Positions 51,436-60,909 of a stretch of DNA of 64,000 nucleotides are shown here, one piece after another. The position numbers and the translations under genes were made by a program. Origin of the DNA: JAUIAS01 sp030425395. GTDB taxonomy: Bacteria; Pseudomonadota; Alphaproteobacteria; Rhodobacterales; Rhodobacteraceae. Location of the stretch: positions 1,054,001 through 1,118,000 of the forward strand of contig CP121336.1 of the NCBI GenBank assembly GCA_043553855.1. Direction: 5' to 3'. The notes beneath the pieces are model-generated. The model worked only from the letters and a program-made list of their open reading frames with translations, made no database searches and was not told the origin of the DNA. Position 1 is the first letter of the stretch, and each line of letters opens with the position of its first letter.

Positions 51436-52782
51436 TCAGGCCGCCCCCAGATCGGCCCCGAGGGCCTCCATCAGACCGGTGAAAATCGGGAAAGACGTGA
51501 CAATCGGCCCCCCATCATCCACGGTCACCGGGGCCTTGGCAGCCATCCCCAGAACGAGGAACGACATCGCGATTCTATGATCCAGATGCGTGATCGCGGT
51601 TCCACCGCCCGGAACGTTGCCCGCCCCGCAGCCGGTTACCACCCACCAGTCATCGCCATCTTCTACCGTCACGCCATTGGCACGCAGCCCGTCGGCCATA
51701 GCGGCGATCCGGTCGCTTTCCTTGACCCGCAGCTCTGCCACGCCGCGCATCACTGTTTCGCCAGATGCAAAAGATGCCACCACCGAAAGGATCGGGTATT
51801 CGTCAATCATGCTGGCCGCGCGCTCCGGTGGAACCTCGATTCCTTGCATCGCATCGGAATAGCGCGCGCGCAGATCTGCCACCGGCTCACCACCTTCGAT
51901 CCGTTCGTTTTCATAGGTCAGGTCCGCACCCATCTCGCGCAGCGTGGTGAACAAACCGTTGCGCGTGGGGTTCAGACCGATCCCCGGCACCAGAACATCG
52001 GACCCCGGCACGATCAGCGCCGCACAGACGGGAAAGGCCGCACTGGACGGATCACGCGGAACGACGATGGCTTGCGGGCGCAGCTCTGGCCGCCCGGTCA
52101 GCGTGATGCGACGCCCTTCCGGGGTATCTTCGACGGCGATCTCGGCCCCGAACCCCGACAACATGCGTTCTGTGTGATCGCGTGTGGCTTCTTTTTCGAT
52201 CACGACCGTCTGGCCCGGTGCGTTCAATCCGGCCAGCAAAACTGCTGATTTCACCTGCGCCGAGGGCACCGGAACGACATATTCCACCGGAATCGGATCG
52301 CGCGCACCCACAAGGGTCATCGGCAGCCGCCCGCCTGAACGCCCCACCGTCTGCGCCCCGAACAGCGCCAGCGGATCGGTAACCCGCGCCATCGGGCGTT
52401 TATTCAGGCTGGCATCGCCGGTGAAGGTCGCGGTGATGGGGCATGTCGCCATTGCCCCCATGATCAAACGCACGCCAGTTCCTGAGTTGCCACAGTCGAT
52501 GATCTGATCTGGTTCCGCGAACCCGCCGACACCGACGCCATCCACATGCCACGCGCCATCTCCGACGCGCTCGACCTTTGCGCCAAAGGCCTCCATCGCC
52601 TTGGCGGTGTCCAGAACGTCTTGCCCCTCCAACAGGCCGGTGATCTCGGTCCGGCCAACGCTGAGAGCACCCAGAATCAGGGACCGATGCGAAATCGACT
52701 TGTCCCCCGGTACGGTTGCGGTGCCATTCAACGGACCGCAGGGACGAGAAATCATGGGTTCAGGCGCGCCATGTGCCGACAT
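51436..52782 (-). CDS. aroA: 3-phosphoshikimate 1-carboxyvinyltransferase (EPSP synthase)
   Basis: 448 residues. The shikimate-3-phosphate site PGDKSISHRSLILGAL is near the N-terminus; GNSGTGVRLIMG, LNPTRNGL and VKESDRIAAMADGL follow. It makes EPSP from shikimate-3-phosphate and PEP. The ATG at 52782 follows AGGAGG by 8 bases; the frame start at 52857 lies upstream of it. The stretch GNSGTG has Ala/Thr positions typical of class II enzymes, but tolerance cannot be stated from sequence. Confidence 0.96.
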   Translation of the reverse strand: MSAHGAPEPMISRPCGPLNGTATVPGDKSISHRSLILGALSVGRTEITGLLEGQDVLDTAKAMEAFGAKVERVGDGAWHVDGVGVGGFAEPDQIIDCGNSGTGVRLIMGAMATCPITATFTGDASLNKRPMARVTDPLALFGAQTVGRSGGRLPMTLVGARDPIPVEYVVPVPSAQVKSAVLLAGLNAPGQTVVIEKEATRDHTERMLSGFGAEIAVEDTPEGRRITLTGRPELRPQAIVVPRDPSSAAFPVCAALIVPGSDVLVPGIGLNPTRNGLFTTLREMGADLTYENERIEGGEPVADLRARYSDAMQGIEVPPERAASMIDEYPILSVVASFASGETVMRGVAELRVKESDRIAAMADGLRANGVTVEDGDDWWVVTGCGAGNVPGGGTAITHLDHRIAMSFLVLGMAAKAPVTVDDGGPIVTSFPIFTGLMEALGADLGAA

Positions 52783-52879
52783 CTGCGGATCCTCCTGTGA
52801 CAGACTGTTCGCAGATACAAAATCACCCCACTGCGGTCCAGTCGTATTCCCGCCCAAGGCGGGACCGCAGGCACGCGTG

Positions 52880-53959
52880 TTATGCCTCGCCCAGCCAACG
52901 GCGCGGGTTCACATGGGCGATCTGGTGGAAATCCGCTTCGCCCAACGCATCCCGGAGCCGGATCGACACCGCCTTTTCGGACAGTGTTTCCTGCCGCGTC
53001 ATGTAAAAATCCGAACCAAACAAGATGCGGTCGCCCAGATTTGGATTCTTGAGGAACATGCGCAGGAGCGGAACATAATCGTCAAACTTGAAAATCGTAT
53101 AGCTGATGTCGGTATAAAGATTGGGATAGGTGCCATCCGCGATCAGCGCCGCAATCCGCGAGGCCCAATTCCTGTCTCGCGCCTTTGGATCATCCGGATC
53201 AAAACCATCGCGCAGATGCGAATTCCAGTCGGCATCGCCGCCGAAATGGGCAAGGCACACCCGCAGATCGGGAAATGCCTCAAGAACCCCGCGATAGGCA
53301 TCGGGTTCGGTAACGGCGTCCTGCTGATCCTGCCCCCATCCCTTGCGATAGACCCCACCACGCGAACAGTGGGTCATCACCGGCACATTCCGTTCCACGC
53401 ATAGCGGATAGACTTCGTTCATCAAAACCGGGTGCGTCGGAGAGAAGCCGAGCTTGGGATAGATCTTGAGCCCGCGAAACCCCAGATGATCGAAACAGCG
53501 GCGCACCTCTGCGGCGCTGCCTTCGCGGTCAGGGTGGATCGTGGCAAACGGGATGACCTGCGGGCCATAATCAGGATCGCGCGCCAATTCGGCAAGCTCA
53601 TGGTGCTGGGTCACGATGTCTTCGCGCACCGGACCATGGCCAGCAGGGGCCATATCCATGGGAAGCACGACAAATCGCGTGCTGCGCGGGTAATAGTGCA
53701 ACAATTCGCGAAAGACATCGCGCTGGGTGCCCCGGCTTCCGGTGCGGTGAAAATCTTCGATCCGGCGGAACTTGTCAGTGAGATTATCATAAGGCAGCAG
53801 GCTCACGATCCATCGCAGAAACTGAACCAGCCAAGGCACATAGCGAAACACCGCAACCAAAGGATGCGGAAAGTAGAGCGGCGTATGCGCGGTGGTGAAC
53901 GTATGCACGTGGCAGTTCACGATTTCGGTCTTGGCGGGGGCTTTGGGGGCTTCTGTCAT
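52880..53959 (-). CDS. Amidohydrolase (TIM-barrel, PF04909-type)
   Basis: 359 residues. The metal site at the N-terminus, VNCHVHTF, and later MTHCSRGGVY, LAHFGG and FGSDFYM give the H-x-H, H, H, D set of the amidohydrolase-2 family. A conserved hydrophobic segment follows the first strand (residues about 30-60). Relatives are decarboxylases or C-C hydrolases; the substrate here is not predictable. It stands between aroA and trmB on the same strand. Confidence 0.78.
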   Translation of the reverse strand: MTEAPKAPAKTEIVNCHVHTFTTAHTPLYFPHPLVAVFRYVPWLVQFLRWIVSLLPYDNLTDKFRRIEDFHRTGSRGTQRDVFRELLHYYPRSTRFVVLPMDMAPAGHGPVREDIVTQHHELAELARDPDYGPQVIPFATIHPDREGSAAEVRRCFDHLGFRGLKIYPKLGFSPTHPVLMNEVYPLCVERNVPVMTHCSRGGVYRKGWGQDQQDAVTEPDAYRGVLEAFPDLRVCLAHFGGDADWNSHLRDGFDPDDPKARDRNWASRIAALIADGTYPNLYTDISYTIFKFDDYVPLLRMFLKNPNLGDRILFGSDFYMTRQETLSEKAVSIRLRDALGEADFHQIAHVNPRRWLGEA

Positions 53960-54010
53960 CGGGCGGCCTTTCTGGAGTCGCCCGATCTTAACATCTTATG
54001 GTTGCGCGCG

Positions 54011-54718
54011 TCAGTCGGAAAGACGCCGAAAAGTCAGGTAGTGCGGCACCCGGTCTTCCCGCAGCGCCTTTTGTTCGTAGCGCGTGGAAATCCAGTCGCC
54101 CCATGGCTTTCGCCAATCCTCCGGCGTCTCGGCCAACCATTCAAAACCGGCCTTTGGCACCTCTTCCAATGTCTGGCGCACGTAGTCGGGAATGTCGGTG
54201 GCAACGCGAAAGATCGCCCCCGGTTTCAGAACGCGCGCCAGTGGTTCAAGGTGTTCTGGCGTCACGAACCTGCGGCGGTGGTGCCGCTTCTTCGGCCATG
54301 GGTCAGGATACAGAAGAAACGCGCGCGATATACTGGCGGCGGGCAGAACATCCATCAGATCCCGCGCGTCACCGGGATGGATCGCCAGATTGTCCACGCC
54401 CGCTCGCCGGATTTTGCCCAGCAGCATCGCAACCCCGTTGATATAGGGTTCGGCGCCGATGATGCCGATATCCGGGTTTGCCTGCGCCTGATGCACAAGA
54501 TGTTCACCACCGCCGAACCCGATCTCAAGCCAGACATCGCGCCCGCCAAACAGCCCGCCCAGATCAAGCGGCGTTCGGTCAGGGTTTTCATCCCAATCCA
54601 CCGGTCCCGGCGACAATGCGCCCAGATCTTCGTCAAGATAGGTCTTTTGGCTTTGCTTGAGGGTCTTGCCCTTGATGCGGCCATAGAAATTGCGGTGGGG
54701 GCGGTTTTGAGTGCTCAT
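54011..54718 (-). CDS. trmB: tRNA (guanine-N7-)-methyltransferase
   Basis: 235 residues. SAM-binding EIGFGGGEH, then GAEPYINGVA, and the catalytic LLYPDPWPKKRHHRRRFV (with PDPWPKKRH) define TrmB, which makes m7G46 in tRNA. The ATG at 54718 gives MSTQNRPHRNFYGR, rather than the frame start at 54754. It is 44 bases downstream of the gst gene. Confidence 0.95.
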   Translation of the reverse strand: MSTQNRPHRNFYGRIKGKTLKQSQKTYLDEDLGALSPGPVDWDENPDRTPLDLGGLFGGRDVWLEIGFGGGEHLVHQAQANPDIGIIGAEPYINGVAMLLGKIRRAGVDNLAIHPGDARDLMDVLPAASISRAFLLYPDPWPKKRHHRRRFVTPEHLEPLARVLKPGAIFRVATDIPDYVRQTLEEVPKAGFEWLAETPEDWRKPWGDWISTRYEQKALREDRVPHYLTFRRLSD

Positions 54719-54762
54719 GGCGCGCCCTTTACAGGCCCCCGCCGCGTCGCGCAACGCCTGCC

Positions 54763-55392
54763 TTAGGCTTGCGCGCTGGGACGCGCCGCGATCCGGTCAA
54801 ACCATGCAAGGGTTGCCGTGTGATCCTCGGGCACTGCCATGCGGACAACCCGCGCAAAATCCACAAAGACATAACCGGTGATATCGGCCCACGTAAAATG
54901 ATCGCAAGCAAGGTAGTCGCGCCCGGTCAGGCGGTCTTCGAGTAGGTCGAAAAACCCGGCCACGCGCGCCTTGCCCCGTTCGGCAAGTTCAGGGATCTGG
55001 GCATAGTTGCGCGGTCCCGGCAGGGCACGGTCTTTCATGCGCGGGCTGGAATTGCGCAGGGCTTCGGCGACGGCCATTCCCCCCTGCATTTCGCAGATCG
55101 CATTCCATGTAGCGACCTCGCCCTTTTCTTCGGGCGTGCGCCCCATCAGCGGTGGTTCGGGAAAGGCGGCCTCAAGATAAGTGACGATACCGATATTTTC
55201 GACCAGTGCAGACCCGCTGTCGGTAACAAGAACCGGCACCGTGCCGCCCGGATTGACAGCCAGAAAATCCGCCGAAAGATGCGCGCCTGCCCCCAGATCG
55301 ACCTGCCGAACTTCCGGGGTGATCCCCTTTTCGGCAATGAACATGCGCGCGCGGCGCGGGCTGGGTGCGGTGCTGCAATCGTAGAAAATCAT
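54763..55392 (-). CDS. Glutathione S-transferase
   Basis: 209 residues. The N-terminal thioredoxin-like domain starts MIFYDCSTAPSPRRARMFI, with a Ser-Pro-x-x-R motif typical of one bacterial GST class, followed by NPGGTVPVL (cis-Pro) and LVENIGIVTYLE; the helical C-terminal domain contains FTWADITGYVFVDF. The ATG at 55392 starts the fold. It lies between trmB and the metK terminator. The substrate is unknown. Confidence 0.9.
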   Translation of the reverse strand: MIFYDCSTAPSPRRARMFIAEKGITPEVRQVDLGAGAHLSADFLAVNPGGTVPVLVTDSGSALVENIGIVTYLEAAFPEPPLMGRTPEEKGEVATWNAICEMQGGMAVAEALRNSSPRMKDRALPGPRNYAQIPELAERGKARVAGFFDLLEDRLTGRDYLACDHFTWADITGYVFVDFARVVRMAVPEDHTATLAWFDRIAARPSAQA

Positions 55393-55450
55393 ATCTCTCT
55401 CCCTCTGGTCACGGCGCAGAGTTACGCGCCTGCCCCCCCGGCGCAACGAA

Positions 55451-55476
55451 AAAGGCGCGCCCGAAGACGCGCCTTT
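55451..55476 (-). terminator. Intrinsic terminator of metK
   Basis: AAAGGCGCG (55451-55459) pairs with CGCGCCTTT (55468-55476); the minus-strand stem ends in T residues. Confidence 0.8.
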
Positions 55477-55499
55477 GAGATTGACTTTCCGGTGAAGGA

Positions 55500-56681
55500 T
55501 CAGACCGCTTTCTTGAGCGCCTCGACGAGGTTGGTCTTTTCCCAGGAAAAACCGCCGTCCGCATCGGGTTCACGGCCAAAGTGGCCGTAGGCGGCAGTGC
55601 GCTGATAGATCGGCTTGTTCAGTTGCAGATGCTCGCGGATGCCGCGCGGGGTCAGGCTCATGGTCTGACGGATCGCTTTTTCGATATCCTGCGGTGCCAC
55701 GTCGCCCGTGCCATGCGTGTCGGCATAGATCGACAGCGGTTCGGACACGCCGATCGCATAGCTGAGCTGGATCGTGCACTTGTCCGCCATGCCAGCGGCA
55801 ACCACGTTCTTGGCCAGATAACGGGCGGCATACGCGGCCGAGCGGTCCACCTTGGTCGGATCTTTGCCCGAAAACGCGCCGCCCCCGTGGGGTGCCGCGC
55901 CGCCGTAGGTGTCCACGATGATCTTGCGGCCGGTCAGGCCCGCGTCACCGTCAGGGCCGCCAATGACGAATTTGCCAGTGGGGTTAACGTGCCATTGCGT
56001 GGCATCGGTCAGCCAGCCTTCGGGCAGCACTTCGACGATATAGGGTTCGACGATTGCGCGGATGTCAGCACTGCTGAGCGATTCATCCAGATGCTGGGTC
56101 GACAACACGACAGACGACACGCCCACAGGCTTTCCATCCTGATAGATCACCGAAAGCTGCGATTTGGCGTCGGGGCCAAGCGCGGGTTCGGCGCCGGATT
56201 TGCGCACCTCGGCCAGACGGCGCAGGATGGCATGCGAATACTGGATCGGGGCGGGCATCAACGCCGAGGTTTCATTGGTGGCAAAGCCAAACATGATCCC
56301 CTGGTCACCGGCACCTTCGTCCTTGTTGCCCGCCGCATCGACGCCTTGGGCGATATGCGCGGACTGTTCATGCAGAAGGTTGGTGATTTCGCAGGTGTTC
56401 CAATGGAACTTGTCCTGCTCATATCCGATATCCTTGATGCAATCGCGGGCGATCTGTTCGATCCGGCCCATGTAGTCGGTCAGCTTGTCCTTGTCGGACA
56501 GGCCAACTTCACCGCCGATAACGACGCGGTTCGTGGTAGCAAAAGTTTCCGCGGCAACGCGGGCTTCGGGCTCTTCGGCAAGAAAGGCGTCAAGAACAGC
56601 GTCGGAAATCCGGTCGCAAACCTTGTCGGGATGGCCCTCGGAAACGGATTCCGAAGTAAATGTATAATTCTGTCGGGACAT
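55500..56681 (-). CDS. metK: S-adenosylmethionine synthase
   Basis: 393 residues. Signatures are GHPDKVCDRISDAVLDAF, the ATP motif GAGDQGIMFGFA and GGGAFSGKDPTKVDRSAAY. It makes SAM from methionine and ATP. The ATG at 56681 follows GGAGC by 5-9 bases; an ATG at 56693 is in the riboswitch and is probably not used. A SAM/SAH-type riboswitch covers the ribosome site (56686-56730), and a terminator follows the gene. Confidence 0.97.
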   Translation of the reverse strand: MSRQNYTFTSESVSEGHPDKVCDRISDAVLDAFLAEEPEARVAAETFATTNRVVIGGEVGLSDKDKLTDYMGRIEQIARDCIKDIGYEQDKFHWNTCEITNLLHEQSAHIAQGVDAAGNKDEGAGDQGIMFGFATNETSALMPAPIQYSHAILRRLAEVRKSGAEPALGPDAKSQLSVIYQDGKPVGVSSVVLSTQHLDESLSSADIRAIVEPYIVEVLPEGWLTDATQWHVNPTGKFVIGGPDGDAGLTGRKIIVDTYGGAAPHGGGAFSGKDPTKVDRSAAYAARYLAKNVVAAGMADKCTIQLSYAIGVSEPLSIYADTHGTGDVAPQDIEKAIRQTMSLTPRGIREHLQLNKPIYQRTAAYGHFGREPDADGGFSWEKTNLVEALKKAV

Positions 56682-56685
56682 GAAG

Positions 56686-56730
56686 TGCTCCATTCATATG
56701 ATCCCACCACGCCAGGAAGCCGTTGTGGCA
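56686..56730 (-). promoter_or_regulatory. SAM/SAH riboswitch controlling metK
   Basis: The minus strand reads CCACAACGGCTTCCTGGCGT, continuing into GTGG and then, after a short spacer, GGAGCA. P1 is CCAC (56728-56725) with GTGG (56710-56707). The conserved GCTTCC (56720-56715) can form the pseudoknot with the Shine-Dalgarno GGAGCA (56691-56686), hiding it when SAM or SAH binds. This matches the known SAM/SAH class of Rhodobacterales. Confidence 0.92.
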
Positions 56731-56767
56731 GGCTACCGCGGCGGGTTACGCCGCGCGCTGTGCGTGG

Positions 56768-58234
56768 TCAATCGGTTTTGCGCCTGAAAGCGTGTCGCTG
56801 CGTCCCGAAAGCCACGAAAAGCACAAAGAGGGCCGCCAGAAGCGCGGGCCAATCGCCTGTCCGGGCATAAATCGTGGGTGTGCGCGCAGGCGGCAGGGCG
56901 GCGTCCAGATACCCCGCCTGCCCCAAGGGCAGCGAGTCGCGGATGCGGCCGCGCGCGTCGATCATTGCCGAAACCCCTGTGTTCGCGGCACGGATCATCG
57001 GCAAACCCTGCTCGATTGCGCGCATCCGTGATTGCGCAAGATGCTGATAAGGGCCGGATATCTGGCCGAACCACGCATCATTGGTAATCTGGATCAGGAA
57101 ATCGGGTCGATCTCCTTGGATGCGCGCATGACGCGGAAAGACCGCCTCATAGCAAATCAGCGCAAGACCCCGGCCCAGCATACCGAAATCGACAATCCGG
57201 GGGCCGGGTCCGGCGCTGAAACCCTGCCCCTGATTGGCGGCAAATCCGTGGATGCCAAAACGGTCGAGAACGTCCCCAAACGGGACGTATTCCCCGAAAG
57301 GCACAAGGTGATGTTTGTCGTAAATCGCGGTCACCTCCCCTTCAGGATCGACCACCGCCAGCGAATTGAGAAGGCGTCGTTCCTCAAACCGAAGGCCCCC
57401 GACAACAACGGGTGCGCCTTGGGCTGCGTTCGCGATGCGCCCTATCGCGCGGTCCGCATCATTGAGCAATTGCGGCACAGAGGTTTCCGGCCAAACCACC
57501 AGATCGGGTGTCGGCGCGGTCGCGGTCAGGTTAAGCGAACGGTCCCAGAACACAGGGATCATCTCGGGATCCCATTTCTGGTGCTGCGGGGCATTTGGCT
57601 GAACGATCCGCACGACCTGCCCGCCGTGCTCGGGATCGGGCAGGTTCGCGGCAAATCCAATTCCCGCAGCAGGAAGGACAAGGCCGATCAGCACGAAACC
57701 ATATGCTGTCACCGCCCGGGCCAAGGCCCACGCCGATCCCAACGTCAACAGCGCAAGACCGTGCGGTCCAATGAACGCCAGCAACTGATCGGCACCCTGC
57801 CCAACCCAAATCTGGCCAAAGCCGGCCCATGGGAACCCGGTAAAGATCAGACCGCGCAGCGCCTCTGAGAAAGTCCAGATCGCGACAAGCCCCAAACCGC
57901 CACCGCCGCGCGCGGCCAACCAGAACGCCGCCCCCCAGAACAGGGCCAGCCCGGCCGCCATGCAAGCAAGCGCGAACGGAGCCATCCAGCCATGGCGCAA
58001 GGGATCGACAAAGAACGGCTCTACGATCCAGAACAGTCCAAAGGCAAAATACCCCACCCCGAAAAGCCAGCCGATACGGGCCGCCGCACGTGGCCCCGGT
58101 GTCCGGCCAAATAGATGGAAGACAAAGGCCAGACCCAGCAGAGCGAGCGGCCACAATCCCCATGGTGCCAACCCAAGCGCAGCGACACCACCGGCCAAGG
58201 CCGGTGCCATCGCAATCACGCGGGGCCGGATCAT
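56768..58234 (-). CDS. lnt: Apolipoprotein N-acyltransferase
   Basis: 488 residues: about six N-terminal membrane helices, then a nitrilase-like domain with the triad Glu (WPETSVPQ), Lys (YDKHHLVPFGEY) and Cys (LICYEAVFPRHAR). It adds the third acyl chain to lipoproteins in the inner membrane. The start overlaps the corC stop (ATGA), consistent with a shared transcript. Confidence 0.94.
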   Translation of the reverse strand: MIRPRVIAMAPALAGGVAALGLAPWGLWPLALLGLAFVFHLFGRTPGPRAAARIGWLFGVGYFAFGLFWIVEPFFVDPLRHGWMAPFALACMAAGLALFWGAAFWLAARGGGGLGLVAIWTFSEALRGLIFTGFPWAGFGQIWVGQGADQLLAFIGPHGLALLTLGSAWALARAVTAYGFVLIGLVLPAAGIGFAANLPDPEHGGQVVRIVQPNAPQHQKWDPEMIPVFWDRSLNLTATAPTPDLVVWPETSVPQLLNDADRAIGRIANAAQGAPVVVGGLRFEERRLLNSLAVVDPEGEVTAIYDKHHLVPFGEYVPFGDVLDRFGIHGFAANQGQGFSAGPGPRIVDFGMLGRGLALICYEAVFPRHARIQGDRPDFLIQITNDAWFGQISGPYQHLAQSRMRAIEQGLPMIRAANTGVSAMIDARGRIRDSLPLGQAGYLDAALPPARTPTIYARTGDWPALLAALFVLFVAFGTQRHAFRRKTD

Positions 58235-59115
58235 TCGGAAGGCTGCGGCACGCGCACGCGCAAGCGCTTGATCCGCCGCGGGTCGGCGTCGATCACTTCG
58301 AATTCCGGGCCATCGGGATGCACGACCACCTCGCCACGCGCAGGCACCCGCCCCGAAAGCATGAACACCAACCCGCCAAGCGTGTCGATTTCTTCTTCGT
58401 CCACGGTGTCATGTTCGGTCAGCGACAACCCGATTTCGGCCTCGAATTCGTCCAGTGGAGTCCGTGCCAAAGTAATGTAGCACCCCGGTTTCTCCAGAAC
58501 CCAGCTTTGATCCTCGTCGGTATCGTGTTCGTCCTCGATTTCACCAACCACCTGTTCGATCAGGTCTTCGATCGTCAACAACCCGTCAACACCGCCGTAT
58601 TCGTCGATAACCAGCGCCATATGTCTGCGTTCGGCCTGCATCTTGGACAGCAGAACCCCGATCGGCATGGATGGCGGCACAAACAGCAGCGGACGCAGCA
58701 TCTTGGCCAAATCAAACGGGGTCGATCCGCCGTTGAAACCGTGGGTCAGGGCAAAGTCCTTGAGGTGGACCATACCTACCGGGGTATCAAGCGTGCCCTC
58801 AAAAACCGGCAACCGGGTCATTCCGCTCTCGCGGAAAATCCCGACCAGCTCTTCCCGGCCGATTGTGATCGGCACCGCAATTATTTCGGCCTTGGGGATG
58901 GCGACATCCTCAACCCTCAGACGGCGCAGGTTTATCATGCCATGCGCACGGATTGTTGGTGCCGCAGAGTTCCGCCCGGACTCTTCGTTGTCGGTTTCTG
59001 ACGTCGTCGGGGACAGGGCCTCCATTATCCGGCCCAGAAATCCCGTGCTACTTTGTGGCTCTTCTGCCTGCGCGCTTTGCGCCGCGTTAGAAGATGCGTC
59101 TGCGCTTTCGCCCAT
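58231..59115 (-). CDS. Hemolysin-family/CorC-type protein with two CBS domains
   Basis: 294 residues, without the N-terminal membrane part of full-length HlyC/CorC proteins. Two CBS domains (about residues 70-185; typical blocks VPITIGREELVGIFRESG and MALVIDEYGGVDGLLTIEDL) precede the CorC_HlyC domain. The group is thought to take part in magnesium or cobalt handling near Lnt. It overlaps lnt and is 5 bases downstream of ybeY. Confidence 0.88.
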   Translation of the reverse strand: MGESADASSNAAQSAQAEEPQSSTGFLGRIMEALSPTTSETDNEESGRNSAAPTIRAHGMINLRRLRVEDVAIPKAEIIAVPITIGREELVGIFRESGMTRLPVFEGTLDTPVGMVHLKDFALTHGFNGGSTPFDLAKMLRPLLFVPPSMPIGVLLSKMQAERRHMALVIDEYGGVDGLLTIEDLIEQVVGEIEDEHDTDEDQSWVLEKPGCYITLARTPLDEFEAEIGLSLTEHDTVDEEEIDTLGGLVFMLSGRVPARGEVVVHPDGPEFEVIDADPRRIKRLRVRVPQPSE

Positions 59116-59120
59116 TCGTC

Positions 59121-59651
59121 CTATTCCAAAATCAGGCCAATCGGCCCCTCATGTTCAACATATGGGTCATCTATACCCATTGTGCCAAGTATGGTGGTTT
59201 CAAGTTGTTCCATCAAAGTGGCATCACGGTCACGGATATGGTCATATCCCAGCAAATGTAAAAGACCGTGAACCACGAGATGCGTAACGTGATGTCGCGT
59301 GTCCTTGCCCGCCTCCTGCGCCTCGCGCAAGCAGGTGTCATAGGAAATCGCGATATCGCCCAATGCGATTTCACCGGTAAAGTCAGCCTGCGGGGCAGCC
59401 GGAGTGCCCCCGTCCTCCTCGGGGCCAAGATCCTCGGCGGGCCAGCTCAGGACATTGGTTGGCGTGGGTTTGCCGCGAAATTCGGTATTCAGGGCGGCGA
59501 TTCGATCATCATCGCAGGCCATCACAACGATTTCGCAATCTTCGGCATCCAGCCCAAGATGATCCAACGCCCGCGACACCGCGCCATGCGCCAAACCGTC
59601 GATGTCCAAGCCACGCCAGCGTTCATCCTCGATCACGATGTCCAGTGCCAT
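59121..59651 (-). CDS. ybeY: Endoribonuclease YbeY
   Basis: 176 residues ending in the zinc motif HGLLHLLGYDH (H-x3-H-x5-H). It acts in 16S rRNA 3' maturation and ribosome quality control. The ATG at 59651, 10 bases after the phoH stop, gives MALDIVIEDERW. The frame start at 59786 is inside phoH. Confidence 0.94.
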   Translation of the reverse strand: MALDIVIEDERWRGLDIDGLAHGAVSRALDHLGLDAEDCEIVVMACDDDRIAALNTEFRGKPTPTNVLSWPAEDLGPEEDGGTPAAPQADFTGEIALGDIAISYDTCLREAQEAGKDTRHHVTHLVVHGLLHLLGYDHIRDRDATLMEQLETTILGTMGIDDPYVEHEGPIGLILE

Positions 59652-59661
59652 CCAAGCCCCG

Positions 59662-60675
59662 TCAGGTTGTCCCGTCGGCGTCATAGGCCTCGATGATGGC
59701 GGCCACAAGCGGATGGCGCACCACGTCCTTGGATGTGAAGTAGTTAAAGCTGATCTTGTCGATCCCGGACAGCAGGCGTTCGGCATCGGACAGCCCCGAT
59801 GTCACACCGCGCGGCAGGTCCACCTGACTGCGGTCGCCCGTGATCACCATGCGCGACCCTTCGCCAAGCCGTGTCAGGAACATTTTCATCTGCATGGTCG
59901 TGGCATTCTGCGCCTCGTCCAGAACCACAAAGGCATTGGCCAGCGTCCGGCCCCGCATAAATGCCAAGGGGGCGATTTCGATCCGCTTTTCCTCGATCAG
60001 CTTTGCGACCTGCTTGCCCGGCAGGAAATCGTTCAGCGCGTCATACAGCGGCTGCATGAAGGGATCGACCTTGTCCTTCATATCGCCGGGCAGGAACCCG
60101 AGCCTTTCCCCGGCTTCGACCGCTGGTCGGCTGAGAATGATTCTATCCACCTCGCCGCTGAGGAACATCGACACACCGACAGCCACCGCCAGATATGTTT
60201 TGCCGGTCCCGGCCGGACCGATCCCAAAGGCCAGTTCGTGGTTGAACAGGTTATAGACATAGGCGCGCTGCGCGTCCGTGCGCGGCTCCACCCGTTTCTT
60301 GCGGGTGTGTATTTCCACCTGTCCGCCGCGAAACATCTCAAGCTGATCACCGGCCTGGGGTGTGGTTTCGGCCTCCGAAGGGCCCATCCTTATTTCGCGA
60401 TCCACATCGGCTGCCTCAACTCCGCGCCCTGATTCGAGACGGGTATAAAGCGCACCGAGAATCTCTTCGGTCCGCTTGCGTGCCTGCTCTTCGCCCAGCA
60501 CGGCAAGTTGATTGCCACGCCGCAATATCTGCACGTCGAGCTTGGTCTCTATCTGGGCAAGATTGCGGTCAAATTCACCGCACAAGTCTATCAGCAGTCG
60601 ATTGTCGGGAAATTCGATCAGCGCCTCTGGCGCAGTCGATGTCGTTTGCGGTGGGGTCAGGGCACTGATGGCCAA
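59662..60675 (-). CDS. phoH: PhoH-like ATPase
   Basis: 337 residues from a TTG start at 60675, which follows GAGGAG by 7 bases and gives the usual beginning before IEFPDNRLLIDLCGEFD; the frame continues to a TTG at 60714. The P-loop GPAGTGKT, then LSRPAVEAGERLGFLPGD and VLDEAQNAT are typical. PhoH/YbeZ works with YbeY in RNA metabolism. It is between ybeY and the lipoprotein/OmpA pair. Confidence 0.92.
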   Translation of the reverse strand: MAISALTPPQTTSTAPEALIEFPDNRLLIDLCGEFDRNLAQIETKLDVQILRRGNQLAVLGEEQARKRTEEILGALYTRLESGRGVEAADVDREIRMGPSEAETTPQAGDQLEMFRGGQVEIHTRKKRVEPRTDAQRAYVYNLFNHELAFGIGPAGTGKTYLAVAVGVSMFLSGEVDRIILSRPAVEAGERLGFLPGDMKDKVDPFMQPLYDALNDFLPGKQVAKLIEEKRIEIAPLAFMRGRTLANAFVVLDEAQNATTMQMKMFLTRLGEGSRMVITGDRSQVDLPRGVTSGLSDAERLLSGIDKISFNYFTSKDVVRHPLVAAIIEAYDADGTT

Positions 60676-60863
60676 GCCGCTCTCCTCTGCTAGATCATGT
60701 GCGTAGCGTGCCAAGATGTAGTGTCTGGCGCAAGCGCGACGACAGGTTTTTCAGAAAATCGGCAGGATTTTTCACAGCGGCCGAGCGTCGCTTGCCCATT
60801 TCAGGGCAACGCACGGTTTGGCAGGTGCCACAGTTTCCCGGCGCGATGCGATTAAAAGACAAA

Positions 60864-60884
60864 GGGCGGCGCAAACCGCCGCCC
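60864..60884 (-). terminator. Terminator after the lipoprotein gene
   Basis: GGGCGGC (60864-60870) pairs with GCCGCCC (60878-60884); on the minus strand TTTGTCTTTT follows. It separates the lipoprotein/OmpA pair from phoH. Confidence 0.7.
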
Positions 60885-60909
60885 CTGCCAAACATCACAG
60901 GCCACCGGA

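Noticed and set aside
55581..56870. 429-residue plus-strand open frame
   Set aside because: It is antisense to metK and its riboswitch; no recognisable domain.
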